A DNA stretch of 64,000 nucleotides, from positions 3,671,753 to 3,735,752 of the forward strand of contig NW_006763131.1 of the NCBI RefSeq assembly GCF_000264905.1, in the 5' to 3' direction. The notes below the pieces were generated by a model. It was not told the origin of the DNA. It made no database searches and was given only the letters and a program-made list of their open reading frames with translations. Within the stretch, counting starts at the first letter, position 1. Each line of letters starts with the position of its first letter. The stretch comes from Stereum hirsutum FP-91666 SS1. Taxonomy: Eukaryota; Basidiomycota; Agaricomycetes; Russulales; Stereaceae. Below, in pieces: positions 46,829 through 58,812 of this stretch. A program made the translations under genes and the position numbers.

Positions 46829-47282
46829 CTTGACCGGGTGCATGGACTTGTCTTTGTTTGTCGGAGCCAAATTGTTGATGATTCGACTTCAAGCTGTCTT
46901 CTCATTCTCGTTGTACCACGTCCTTGCTCTCTAGACCTGCCAGACTTGTTGTACCGATTATCTTGGATTATAAGCATTACCACCACATACCTACTACATA
47001 CTGAGCGAATCTGAATCTTCTTGCCCTACACGGCGTACAACCGTGACCTCGATATTTTTCTGTGGTGCGTCCTTCCGGGTCGAATATGCAAATCGGTCAA
47101 AATAAAACTGAGATGAAGCTGGATTTCATTTCACATGCCAACGCCCCAATGGCATCATAGCAGCTGCGACCCCAACCAAACGCCAACACGCACCTGCGCC
47201 GCCTCGTGTCTTCCTTTCACCGTCATAAACTTCAAAGTATTCCTGGATAACAAGGGATATCTAGACCCCCTGGTTGGGCAGA
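46829..47282. other. Intergenic, no gene seen
   Basis: 450 bp between two plus-strand genes. It holds the promoter of the hydrolase gene. Nothing else recognised. Confidence 0.6.
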
Positions 47283-48945
47283 ATGATTGGTAATAGCATT
47301 CTGGATTATGTCCTCATTCGAATCTGCATCGTTGCTTTCCGTCTTGTGGCACCACTGAGCGCTTTACATGCCGTTGCGAGCATCTACCTCGGACACGCTG
47401 TGGTCTCGAAATATCTACTTTACTATACCTTCCTGGAGACATTCTTCTTTCTCGGTGTATATCTACCTCGGAAATGGTCTCTACAAACCGTGCGTTCCAA
47501 GCTCATCTCTCCTCGTCGTAGGCACTGAACCTCTGGTCTCTCCCAAGGCTACAATTCACCCTCAGCTCCTGCCGCGAGCGGAACGACGAGCGCTCTTCGA
47601 GAAATGCTCACAGAAGATGAGCGAAGCCACTATTCGACCTTGGTTCCTCCAAACGGAATCGGGTCGTATCATGCGCGATAACGCCGCGGACTGGATCCTC
47701 TGGGCGCTCTTCTCGACCCACGAGGGCGAATATACGGAGGAGTGGGAGGAGGAAATCAACGAGTACCTGGAGATGTTCGCGGAACGTCTTGGACGCCCTT
47801 TGGCGCAGGGTCGGGATGCAAATATCAAATGCATGAGGTTGACGTTGGACCCGGTGGTGATGTGCCATCGTCCATTCCTCTGGTATATGGTATGTTTGGC
47901 CCTCTACTTATTGTATTGGCGTCCGAAGGTTGAATGCATTCATATTTCTAGATCGTTGCAGGAGTGGACGCTTTCACCTCCGTCAGGTTGACCTACATGG
48001 GATTCAAACATCATAATACGCGACGATGGTTCACTGTCTTCCCTCCCCGTCCGCTGCTCAGCTTGGTCTCCCGGCCCTCTTGCGACCCAGATATATCTTA
48101 TTGGTACCGTCCACATCGATCTACAACCAAACGCCCCATCCTATTCATTCATGGTATTGGAGTACGTCTTTCTTGGCCGGTAACCGATATAATACCCTGC
48201 TAACCGCTTTGTTCAGATCGGACTATACCCGTATAATCCGTTCTTCAAGGAATTAATTGCCCAAGACCCAGATGTCGGCATCCTCGCCATCGAAATTCTT
48301 TCCATTTCCATGCGCATAACCTCCCCACCACCCTCCCGAGGTGCGATGTACGACTCCATCGCCCGAATCCTCGCCCACCACTCCCTCCCACCCGTCACTC
48401 TGATCTCCCACTCCTACGGCACAATCGTCACCGCCCACCTCCTCACCTCACCCAAACTCGCCCCTCGGATCGCTAACATCCTCTTCATCGACCCTATCCC
48501 CTTCCTTCTGCACCACCCTGCCGTGGCGTACAATTTCGTGTACCGGAAACCTAAGCGGGCAAACGAGTGGCAGCTCTGGTACTTCGCGAGTAGGGATCCA
48601 GATATCGCGAGGGCGCTGTCTAGACACTTTTTCTGGTCTGAGAATGTGCTGTGGAAGGAGGACCTGCAAGGCAAGAAGGTGGCGGTCTCGTTGGCGGGGA
48701 GCGATCAGATTGTCGACGCGAAGGAGGTGCGGAGCTATTTGGTTGGAGAGGCTGAGAACGCCGGGAATGGCGAAGACAATGGCGTGGAAGAGGCTGAAAA
48801 GTCGAAGGAGATGACGAGATGGGCGAAGGATGATCTAGAGGTGCTGTTTTACCCAGGGCTTGACCATGCCACGGTGTTCGATACTCCCCAGCGGAGGAAA
48901 GGATTGACAGATATCGTGCATAGATTCGTAGAAATAGAGACTTGA
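47283..48945 (+). CDS. Alpha/beta hydrolase with N-terminal membrane segment
   Basis: The start at 47283 (MIGNSILDYVLIRICIVAFR) leads into hydrophobic N-terminal helices. The first intron joins ETFFFL to GTEPLVSPKATIHPQ. Then come DNAADWILWALFSTHEGEYT and WWF-type conserved text, RPILFIHGIG with the oxyanion-type HG, and IGLYPYNPFF. The nucleophile elbow is LISHSYGT, with Ser in the place of the usual first Gly residue region. The acid is probably in SLAGSDQIVDA and the His in PGLDHATVFDTP. The C terminus ends RFVEIET. Four exons, about 470 residues. It resembles a fungal family of membrane-linked hydrolases of unknown substrate. Lipid-related activity is only a guess. Confidence 0.85.
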
Positions 48946-49797
48946 TCATCGACCTGTAATATTTTCAGTTCCTTCTGTGGGTTCGTGCATGAACCCTCGT
49001 TACTTTGACTTCTATATGCTCTCCACATATTTAAGGGCCGGTTAGATCTCTTTATTACGATACGGTGACTTAGACATCCCTACTACTACTACGATAATAG
49101 ATAGATGGTGAACAGAGAACGAACCCTGATGAATTTTCTTTGGTTGACCGACCGAACGGGAAACATGTCCGGTTCGCTTGGTTGAAGAGCCTATGGAGAC
49201 AACTTACTGCATTACCAGGAATACTTCGCGCCGGGTGCCGCTTGACTATAGAGACAGAGAGAGGAGGGTATTCAGGTCTGTGGACATGTAGACAGGGAGG
49301 GGAAGAGAGAGTCTGGGAGAGGAGTTGAGAACGTACAGCAAATTCTGAAGACTATAGGCCAGTCAGGAAGGCATATCATACCCCTCTAGAGTATTGTCGC
49401 CTCCGCGCAAGTTCTTTCCTAATGGACTTGATCCATTTTCGAGGGAGAGGGGTACTGAGCGACCGAACAGTCCACCGGCTGCAAAGGTCAGTTCGGTGAG
49501 CTCTCAAGGGTAAGGAATATTGGACAACCGCCGACGTGGCATGCAGCGTGCTTTTGAGCCGTGTTGCCCCTATCTTGCGTGAAGACTAACCGGCCCACGC
49601 CTTTCAGTCAAGCAGCACGCAAGGCAACAAGAGCAGAAAGTCGTGGTCCATTGATGGGAAAAATGCTACAAATTATGTGAGATATGGTTTCAACAAAGCA
49701 AAGCATGATAAGTCCAATGATGATGTCTATGTGATCGAGTCGAGTCGCTACACCAGAATCCGAAAACCCATACACCCCAGATACCAAATACCCTCAA
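48946..49797. other. Convergent intergenic region, no gene seen
   Basis: 850 bp between the 3' ends of the hydrolase (+) and the Myb/C2H2 gene (-). Short open frames only. Confidence 0.6.
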
Positions 49798-52295
49798 TTA
49801 AGAAACTTCGCCGAGCCGCTGGAACTTCTCCGCCATCTTCCGTGCCAACGTCGGTGGGACGTCGTCTAGCTGCATAGGAATATTCTGCGGATGTCCCTGA
49901 AACATTGAAAAGGAATGTTTCACCGTCAGCTATATGTTACTAAATCGAAGGAGAGGTAACACAGATGTGGGATAGTTTGATGAATGTGTACTGACGTGGC
50001 TCTCATGATACCTCAGTCCGCTGAGTTGTTTGTACACCTTGGAACACTTCGGACATTGATACTTCTTCTTCGCTTTCAGCGTCTTGCCGGAGTCCTTTTC
50101 GCGTCCCGGCGCTGGGGCTGATGGAGGACGAACAGTGACGACAGCATTGTCATCAGCCGCCGGACTATCGATATCCACGGCAGATGAGGGTGTGAGATGA
50201 GTGATTGCATCCTGAAAATGCGCCCTGGAACTATAGAGTCGCACGATAAATGAGTAGGCGAGCACGTCGACTGGTGAACAGACGATGAGAAAACATACAC
50301 TTGGAGATGATACATAAGTCCGTTCAAATTCTGCACCAAAGTTGTCAGCGCGCGCGTTGGCAATGAATAGGAATCGAGGAAAACTGACCTTCCACCGATT
50401 ATCGCACAAGCCACATCTATACGGTTTACGCTCGTAATCCATATTACTACGATGCATTTCCTTGCAATGGTCGCCGAGCTCCTTCGCCGTACAGACACGA
50501 AACACACTTTTGTCCATGCCATCAGGCCAACAGTCTGGGTGGCCACACGCATAGGCGAGGATGTTAGGACTATACGAGTGAGTGAATCATGATGACATTA
50601 TTAGAATCTTCCAAAACGAACAGTGGAATAATGGGGTAACTTACTCAGTACTGGCAGCCAGGTTAGACGACAATTTCTTCGCTGGCTGTGACGTCGGATG
50701 CTCGAGCCGGGACAAACAGGTCGAACTCGGGGTCTTGGGCGTGCGTGGAGACTGAGGGCTGGGTATAGAGTGTATTTCCGATTGAGAGGTGGAGATGAAG
50801 GGCCCGCGCGGTCGACTGATGGGAGACCGTACCACAGACGGGGCTCCAGATGCATTAGACTGTGACGTGAAAGATGAAACCTGGGGCAATGGGAGTGGTA
50901 TATTGAGGCGGGTCGGAGGTGTGGCGATAATTGGAGTCGAAACACTAGAGTCGGAAGCAAATGCAGGAGATGGCGAAACGTCAGGATAGGGCGAGAACGC
51001 GTTCTCATGCTGGTGGTGATACAAGATGGATGCATGGGAGGGTAGCGGTGTAGAATCGCTAAATACAGGTGAAGTATCACCGCTGAACAGTTCGGCGGAG
51101 CATGATTCAGGACTAGGTTGTGGATCCGAATGATTGGGCATAGTGTATGTCGAAAATTCGTATCCTTCGTGGGGCATAGGAGCATACTCGGTCGATCGTG
51201 GTGGCATATGCGATATTGGATTATATGATGGTTGGCTTGCGCGCGGAGTGTTATCGGGGCTGTCCAATGCGGCGCTGAGGGATGACGGGGTAGATTGAAG
51301 CGTGGAGTGGGTGGTATGGGAATGATCTTGCGCGAAGATGATGGTGCCCTCTGAACGCAAGGGGAGGGGAGGGGGATAAGAATGGAAATTCCTAGAAGGG
51401 TGAGGTGGCGGGCCAGGCGGAGGAGCGTAAGCAATATTTGATGCGGAGGTAAGGTCAGGATGCTGATTTGACTCCTCTGGGAGGAGGAACGAGGAATCCA
51501 TATTGAAGTCAGACATGGAGGTGGCCAAAAGCTGAGACAGTTGCGGATGCATCAGAGGAAGAGCTGTCCACAAAGACGTGTTGTCGGAGGATCCAGGCGA
51601 TTCAGTTTGGTGAGCCGGCTCGGAAGGAGGAACGTGAGGGACGAATCTCTCCTCTACGAATCTCTCCTCTGGTTGCGCAGCCGATGTACGTTTTCTCTCC
51701 AATAATCGCCATCTACATTCTCTCAACCACTGGCATTGGTGGACAAATTGATAAGCTACAGACCTGTTTCGACAAGCCAATCCACTTCGCCTCTGCATCT
51801 CCTCTCCAATCTTGCCCCACTGTCCACCGATCCGCGAATGAACCTCCAGAAGCTTTTCGTCCTCCTCTGGTGTCCATTCATCTTTCTTCAGCTGAGGGTC
51901 TAGAGCCTCTCTATACCGTTTGGAACAAGCGTCATCAGTTCTGCCAGGAATATTTCGGGCGATCGCAGACCATCGAGTGCCGTGAGTGGCGTAGAGCCTG
52001 AGAAGACTTTCATCCTCTTCGCGGGTCCAAGCAGACTTCTTGATCGTTGGCGATAGAGAATGAAGCCATCGCTGAGAGCAAGAATATAAATAGAGGGTGG
52101 TTGCTTTTAGTATAGGTGAGCTTCCCGACTGGTTTGTAGTAGCAGACGGACCTTTCGACATGCTTTATTCGTACGGTCGCGCACATGGAGGGCGATGGTC
52201 TTCCAATCAGAGTTTTCGCCATAAGCGCGAACGGCCTGTGTCAACTGATGGTCTTCTTGTGGTGTCCATGGGCGACCAGCATTCCGCGCCGCCAT
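49798..52295 (-). CDS. Transcription factor with three Myb repeats fused to C-terminal C2H2-type zinc fingers
   Basis: The start at 52295 reads MAARNAGRPWTPQEDHQLTQ (repeat 1). After an intron repeat 2 begins KSAWTREEDESLLRLY and repeat 3 DEWTPEEDEKLLEVH, ending SGLACRNRW. A long Pro/Ser-rich region (about 350 residues) follows. The frame meets a stop only if the GTAAGT donor after SNLAAST is ignored. Spliced there, the codon becomes D and the next exon reads PNILAYACGHPDCWPDGMDK with LGDHCKEMH, a finger with a long loop. Further exons give YRCGLCDNRWK / NLNGLMYHLQ and KYQCPKCSKVYKQLSGLRYH with ESH/GHPQ. The latter two resemble the Sfp1-type finger (NGLKYH..HGH). The end is KFQRLGEVS. About 690 residues. 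Myb repeats resemble R1R2R3 proteins such as BAS1. Divergent from PRP17 over 211 bp. The fusion rests on one splice site read by eye. Confidence 0.8.
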
Positions 52296-52506
52296 GCAGA
52301 GAACCCAAAGGGCTTAGCAGTCGTCAAAGGCAAGAGCGAAGATGGAGGAGTCAGACAAGAAGGAAGCGGTACGGTCACAGTGACATGTGGAAAACAGAAG
52401 ACCTGACGCCACAAAGCTCTTATGTAAGCGATACCGACCTGAGACCCTTCGAGCCAAGGCGAGTCGCGTTCTCGAGTTCACTCTTTCTCCGTCCGCCACT
52501 TGCACC

Positions 52507-54688
52507 ATGCCTATCATCTCAGGATACGATTCCGACGAGGATGTCGACCCCGTCGAGTCGAGTAAAGATGCTTTCAATCTTGCTGCCCTCCCGTCCGCAA
52601 AGAGGCCACGTGTCGACGCACCAGTCTCACATACACCAGCAATACAGGCCGCTCCAGATGTCCTAGCTGAAGTACAGTCCAGTCACTCTTTACTGAAGTG
52701 GCATGTACTGAAAATTGTTTTGTACAGGACCCTATGAAACAAACCTCATTGATAACGCGTCCAACGGACAGCCAGATGATGGTCAACATTCCCTACAGTG
52801 ACATGACTCTTCCTCAACAAGGCCCTGAGAACCCATTTGGAGAGCGTAATCGTTTCCAGAACCAGAACGCTCTCGCCGGGCATGTAGAAGAACAGTCCAT
52901 GACTGAACATTCCTTCCGCGCACAACACCTCACTCACGCTATCCTCGGCTACTCTGCCAACCCTTCCGTCGATCCGAATGCCCCTACCATCGTCGGTTCG
53001 CTCGAAGCTGCTCGCGCAAATAACTTCAGCACGACTGACACAATACGCGCTCCAAATGAGAAGAAGAAGGAGCTCAAGCGGAAACGGCATGGGAAGGGTG
53101 ATCTTGAGGTTGTGGAGGGCGAAGGAGCGTATGTTGGACCTTGGGCTTCATGGCAGGGCGACGACATGAAAGACGTGGTCCCAGAAGCGACCACTGGTGC
53201 TGAGGAGCAGGACGAGGAGGAATCGGAAGAAGAGGTTGTGGCGACGAGGAAGGCGAAGCCCAAGCGTGGTGCTCAGGGGCAGGAGACTTCAGTATTCCAT
53301 GGCAAGTCGATGACCGACTACCAAGGACGGACGTACATGTATCCACCACTGGGAGAGGCACCTCAACTACAAGCCGAACCAGGATCACAAGAAACCTTCA
53401 TCCCGAAGGTTTGTATCCATACATGGACGGGCCACACCCAAGGTGTCTCCGTTATTCGTACTTTCCCCGAGACTGGCCATCTCCTGCTCAGCGGATCCAT
53501 GGACACTAAAATCAAGGTGAGTGTGGCCATCGCTGGTTTTCCTTCGCGCGGTGCTTACCTCTAAAATCGTGTAGCTTTGGGACATCTACACGCATGGCAA
53601 TTGTCTTCGTACTTTCCATGGACATGTTAAAGCTGTCAAGGATGTGACTTTCTCAAACGACGGACGGAAGTTCTTGTCGTGCGGGTATGACAGGCAGATG
53701 AAGCTATGGGACACGGAGACCGGGCAATGTCTTCAACGGTTTAGCAACGGCAAGATCCCTTACGTCGTACGCTTTCATCCTGACGAGGACAAGCAACACA
53801 TCTTCCTGGCTGGTATGTCCGACAAGAAGATTATCCAGGTATGTCAAATGCTACTCCGTCGCCCAGCCTATCCATACTGACTGGGGCGCTGTAGTACGAC
53901 ATGAACACCGGAGAAATCACCCAGGAGTACGACCAGCATCTTGGACCGGTGAACACCATTACTTTCGTCGACGAAAACAGGCGCTTTGTGACTACGTCGG
54001 ATGACAAGACGATCCGCGCTTGGGACTTCGATATTCCCGTCGTCATCAAGTACATCGCAGAACCCCATATGCATTCCATGCCTGCTGTGACACTTCATCC
54101 ATCCAGTAAGCTCATCAATCCGTCTGCTTTCTGAAACGTCCTTGCTGCAACTCACCCGTGCCAATCGCTCACCGTCGTTAGAAAAATACTTTGCCGCCCA
54201 ATCGCTCGACAACCAGATCCTCATTTACAGTACGGACAACTTCCGGCAGAACCGGAAGAAACGGTTTGCTGGACACACCGTCGCCGGCTATGCCTGCCAG
54301 GTCGGGTTTTCGCCTGACGGGAAGTGGATCAGCAGTGGCGATGGAGAGGGCAACGTCGTATTCTGGGACTGGAAGAGCGGGCGGATTAAGTCGAGGCTGA
54401 AGGCACATTCGAAGGTAGTCATCGCGCACGAATGGCTACCACACGAGTCGGTACGTCGGCCGTGTCTATTGCTGGCTATGGTCATTGGCATGCCTATGTC
54501 TATGCCCATCTGTTCCTCCGATGTTAACGCGCCAGTTCTCTCCTTTTCGTCCCACAGTCGAAGTTGATCACGGCATCTTGGGATGGGCTCATCAAGCTTT
54601 GGGTATGTTCTTACTTTCATTCTCTATCCAGATTGGTCATTTGATGCGTTCCTATGCCTTCCCATCTTCTTTCTTCACACAGGATTAA
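52507..54688 (+). CDS. PRP17: Pre-mRNA-processing factor 17 (CDC40), WD40 splicing factor
   Basis: The start at 52507 reads [20 protein letters not shown]. The first intron (52672-52727) joins VLAE to [16 protein letters not shown]. The middle gives [24 protein letters not shown] text with [10 protein letters not shown], then seven WD40 blades: [59 protein letters not shown] and so on, ending [12 protein letters not shown]. The family ends LIKLWD. Here the final Asp codon and stop lie on a 6-nt terminal exon (54683-54688) after a GTATGT...ACACAG intron. Prp17 acts in the second catalytic step of splicing. About 560 residues, normal for the family. Confidence 0.95.
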
Positions 54689-57600
54689 TACGACGACGCG
54701 TCCGAGATAGGCATACCTCCAGGAAGGTGTTGGCTGTACGATGATATCACGAGGATACACCTTGTTTCTCGTTCTCTCGTCTTTCATGCGCGCGATTTCT
54801 CCGATAAGCAACTTTCAGCTTTCCATTCCAGCCGGCGGCTTTGAGCAGGGGCAGGCCCCTCAACCATCTCTCTTGAACTCTCGTATCGTGAAAGTAAAAA
54901 TACAGTGAGTTTCCCTCTGAATCCGGGCATCTTGGGCATTTTGGCGATAGCTCGTTGCCTGCTTCTTTCGCCGTTGCGCCAGCGATACCTGTCCCTCGAG
55001 GAATGTCCGCTGCACCGCGGCACATTTTCAGGGCGATGTATATCAGCCCCCCCTTACGACTGCAAGGCGTGTTGCTGATCCAGACATACGGCCTTCGTTC
55101 CTATATCGTGTTCTGATGCAGCTCTACATCCACTGGAGCGTACATTGTCGTCGGCGAGGCGTTTGAACGCCTTATGTCTATCTATTGCATCTCCGAGAGG
55201 ACAACGGAGGCTTGCGGTGTCCCAGATCGTTCCGTTCACTCTACATATCTATTATTGTTCCTCGACCCCAAGGGTCTATGCCAAAACCTGCCCGTGTCAC
55301 GCAGTGCCACCATTTTGACTGGGAGAGACGTACAATTGGACTCGTCTACGTACGACCCCAGGCCGCCCGGGATCTCGTCCTCATGGGAACCCCTCATGAA
55401 TGGGGCCACAATTGTCCAACGGCAACAAGTACATTCTCCTGGTGTTATGACCAGGAGGCTCAGAGAAACGCATTCAAGGTCTCACAAAAGAAATAATTGT
55501 GTTCAGTTGCGTCCGATCTTATGGGCATCATTCTGACTTGCCACGCCACCATGAAGCAATTGTAAAGGAACCTGGAATGCGTTGAGCATCTTGTTGGTTC
55601 TTCAGACCAGTGGGTGACGGCCTGGTGGATTGTTGTCCCGCGGAGAACTGTTCATGGAGTGTGGCGTTGTTCGCGACCTCGGCTTGGTGCATCCTTATTC
55701 GCATCCCGTTGTTTCCTTTTTGTAATCGCATATTCCAGAATAGAGTTGCAGTTATGCTCTTGATAGGGTTGTTCGGCAGTCTCATTGGTATTGTCATGGC
55801 CGACACAAGGAACGATAGAGTTGTGGCGCAGCGGTGAAGTCGTTTTCAATTATCGTCGGGTCGTACGCTGCATGGAGATGGAGAACTCGCAGCGGTGTCT
55901 TGAGTAGAGTATTGAAACTCACCGGGTTGTTATCGGCCAGAAAACAAATGCGAGCCGACCGTGGACATCCTACGTCGCTTGAATTCGCGAGCGGCCTTCT
56001 CGTTCTCTCTTACATGCACGGATCATTGTCCGTGTCCGATAGCTCACTTCCTGCTTCGTGCTGTGGACATTACCATGCGTACTGCGCTCAAACATCGACA
56101 GGGCGTCATGCATGACTGCTGATGAACGAATTCAAGATCTGCCGTCCGGCTTGAAGGCCTCTTCTATATTAATATTCTCTATTCCCCACTCGGACATGAT
56201 CATGGAATCATCGCAGCACCACCGTGCACCACAAACCACATTCGCCTCTCAGTCATCCCGAATCCTCCCTCGAACAGACACATATATGACCCACCGTGTC
56301 TACGTCCGAAACAGACTCGCTGCGGGTCATGAGAGCAAAGCGTCCGGCTGAACCGTGTTTCACGGTGCAAAGTAAGGAATAGGACGCTCGCAGAGTACCT
56401 TCTTTTCCCAACAAGACAGGATCCGTGGACTATTGTTAGTTTCCCAAGTGCTTCAATGACGCCCAGCTATGCTGAAATGAGACGAGATGTTGTGTCCGTT
56501 GGCCTGCTGTGCGTGAATGGGGATTTGTCGCCTGTGGGAATGGGTTCTTGGCCGACCAGAAGTACGGCCCGTTAATTGTCGAAGCGTTCGGAAGGGCTGA
56601 AAAGGATGTGGAGAAGGTAGTGTTCGAGTATAGATGGGTATAGATTGCTATAGGGGCCGGAGTGTCCCTCCGGAGCTCCAGCGGCGTACATTGACATTTT
56701 GTTCTCTGACGTTGACGTTTACATACCTATCCTGTGTTCAGGCAGATGCTTGCTCTGGAAAGATGTAGATGTTCCTTCATCACACCATGAAGCGTTGATC
56801 GCTCTCCAAGTTGAGAGACAGAGAGGAAAATCGTACCGGTGATCCATGTCCTTTCTAATAGGTCTCCTTCCACTCTAAGGTGTTGATTGAGCGATACCTC
56901 CTGTTTCTAGATTCTGGGCCCTTCCAGCATCGTTTTCCGAACTTCTGTGTACGCCAGCTCGCTATCAAACGTATCGTCCGGATCTGAAGCTTTGAAGAAC
57001 TGACACTCACGGCGATTGCACTTCTGAATCTTCATCGGTGATATGCCCTCTCTGTCATCCTTGGATGTATTCTTGGCGACGTGAAACTGACAGTGAGACC
57101 AGTGATGGTAGGTAAGATGCTATATCAGTGCCGGCCGAGTCAACCCGCCAGAAAACCGATCCGAACTGGAGCCTCCTTATGTGACAGTCAGTAGATTTGT
57201 CGGAGCAGTACTTGTCATACTCGTCTGCGGCCCTTAAGCAGCCAACGACGCCGAGGATGAAACTCATTCTGCTGCAGCGCTCGACAGCGCAGCGATGCGT
57301 CCAAGATTATCTTGGCTGCACTTTATACCGTCGCGGAAAGTGAGAGACTGATATATTATATGCACCTTACCAGCGATGAGCTTCGTGGCGCCACGGGCAC
57401 GGCGGGTGCCAAGGTGCTGAGTAGAAGCCCAAAAACGTTCAGGTTCAAAACATCCATGGGCGCATGCTCAAAGTTGGAGCTGGAGTTTGTGCGCTCCTGT
57501 ATCCAAGAACGTTCATGGTAAGTAAAATATAATTAAGCGATCCAAAACACTCCCGAACGCTCGGCGACACTCGGGATGTGCGAAGCGGATGCCGGCGGCG

Positions 57601-57747
57601 GCGGGGGGATCGAATTCCAGAGGGCTCCAGTCCGATGCGATATGGATTTTCGTGTCGGGAGTGGGCCAGACGTCGCGTCATTAAGGCCCCGAATCGACGA
57701 CGCCGTCTGGACGCAGACGTCGATAGATAATTCAGGAGGGAAAAACA
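54689..57747. other. 3-kb region without a recognised gene
   Basis: After PRP17 the next 3 kb has only short open frames on both strands (for example 55174-55536 +, 55834-56115 +, 57055-57267 -). None shows a domain, signal peptide plus coding bias, or joinable splice sites. No transposase, reverse transcriptase or terminal repeat was noticed. It may hold non-coding transcripts or a decayed gene. Confidence 0.5.
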
Positions 57748-58039
57748 ATGCGGTGGGCCGGTGGCGGTTACGGTGGTTCATCTACGATCGAGGGAATACT
57801 TGTGTTTGCATTTTTGTGGCGTTTTTTTTTCGTAAGTACACAATTGATGGGGGTTGCGAGCCTGAACTGCGTCTTGTTGTGCTTTCGTACATATCTCGTT
57901 TTGTGTGCAGGTCGGAACAAGATCAGGACGTGGCGTTGACCGTTTTGAAAAGGGTGATCAAATATGGAATGTGCCAAGAATACCGGACGGGCGGAGCACG
58001 AAATATTGGTCTGCGCGAAGGACCGACAATTCGGGCTGA
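57748..58039 (+). CDS. Tentative small membrane protein of 70 residues
   Basis: The first exon 57748-57831 encodes 28 residues (MRWAGGGYGGSSTIEGILVF, then AFLWRFFF). It ends at a perfect GTAAGT donor. A 79-nt intron ends TGTGTGCAG at 57910. The second exon is in phase and reads VGTRSGRGVDRFEKGDQIWN, then VPRIPDGRSTKYWSARR and a stop at 58037. The product has one hydrophobic helix near residues 13-29 and a basic, W-containing tail. The splice signals and phase agree, but no family is recognised and the ORF is short. A larger overlapping frame (57576-58322) is not preferred. Confidence 0.28.
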
Positions 58040-58812
58040 ACGTTACGGGAGGGAAATGCGTGCTTTCTTGGCTACGACTACCGTCACTGGGCAGGGGCAG
58101 CGGGCGAGGCATGGGCAAGGGCAAGGGCAAGGCACCGCAGAGACTCAGGTTGCAGCACGCTGGATAGTCGTTGTCTGGTCGAGATGGATATTCCAGGCTT
58201 TGTTGAAGTGTCGAAAAGCCGCAGAGAGTGGAGCGAAGAGTTTGGAGGACGTCTGTCGAGGGCAGGGAACGTCTCCGAAAGCGGTAATGGGTGGACCGTG
58301 CGTGTCAAAGCGCAGGAGCTGAAAATGTCGGCTGGGTAAAAGTAGAGGGGTTCTCATCGGCGCCTTTGCCGCAGCCCGGGATGACAGGCCTAGGATTGAT
58401 GGCCAAAAGGAGCACTGAGTGCTGAGCGCGCGACGTCCCGCAAAGCATAAGGACCGGTGATATCACGCGCAGAAAAGATCCGAACAAGGAGAGTATTGTT
58501 TTCGCTCGAGCACAGAGAAAACATACAAAAAGGCGGATGGAGGGCAGAATAACAATGATAATAAACATAATAAACAGGGGGAGTGGGAGGAGTGGAGCGG
58601 GGTGTGTGCCTGAGCCAGGAACGGAAGGCACGGCGTGCAGATGCAGCCAGCGATCTCATCGGCGCACACGGCCCACCAATCAGCAAACGTGAACGCAAAG
58701 TCTATTCGGTCACACAAGACGGCATATATAGCCAGCCCATACCCATCGACGGCCATCCCTCACTCCGCTCTTTTGCCCCCCCCGCGCTCATTCCCCTCAT
58801 CAGCTTCAAACC
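58040..58812. promoter_or_regulatory. Upstream region of the repeat-peptide gene, with TATA box
   Basis: TATATA at 58725-58730 lies 83 nt before the ATG at 58813, followed by a CT-rich leader (about 58755-58800). This is a strong, simple fungal promoter layout. GGCAAGGGCAAGGGCAAGG near 58113-58131 is a short imperfect repeat. No gene is seen between 58040 and 58812. Confidence 0.55.

Noticed and set aside
47492..47522. First intron of the hydrolase starting at GTGCGT
   Set aside because: It would be only about 31 nt and put the frame out of phase. The GTGTAT donor near 47455 gives 68 nt and a good frame.
57576..58322. 248-residue plus-strand frame
   Set aside because: Gly/Arg-rich low-complexity translation with no domain; it includes a convincing GTAAGT...GCAG intron and overlaps a better spliced frame.
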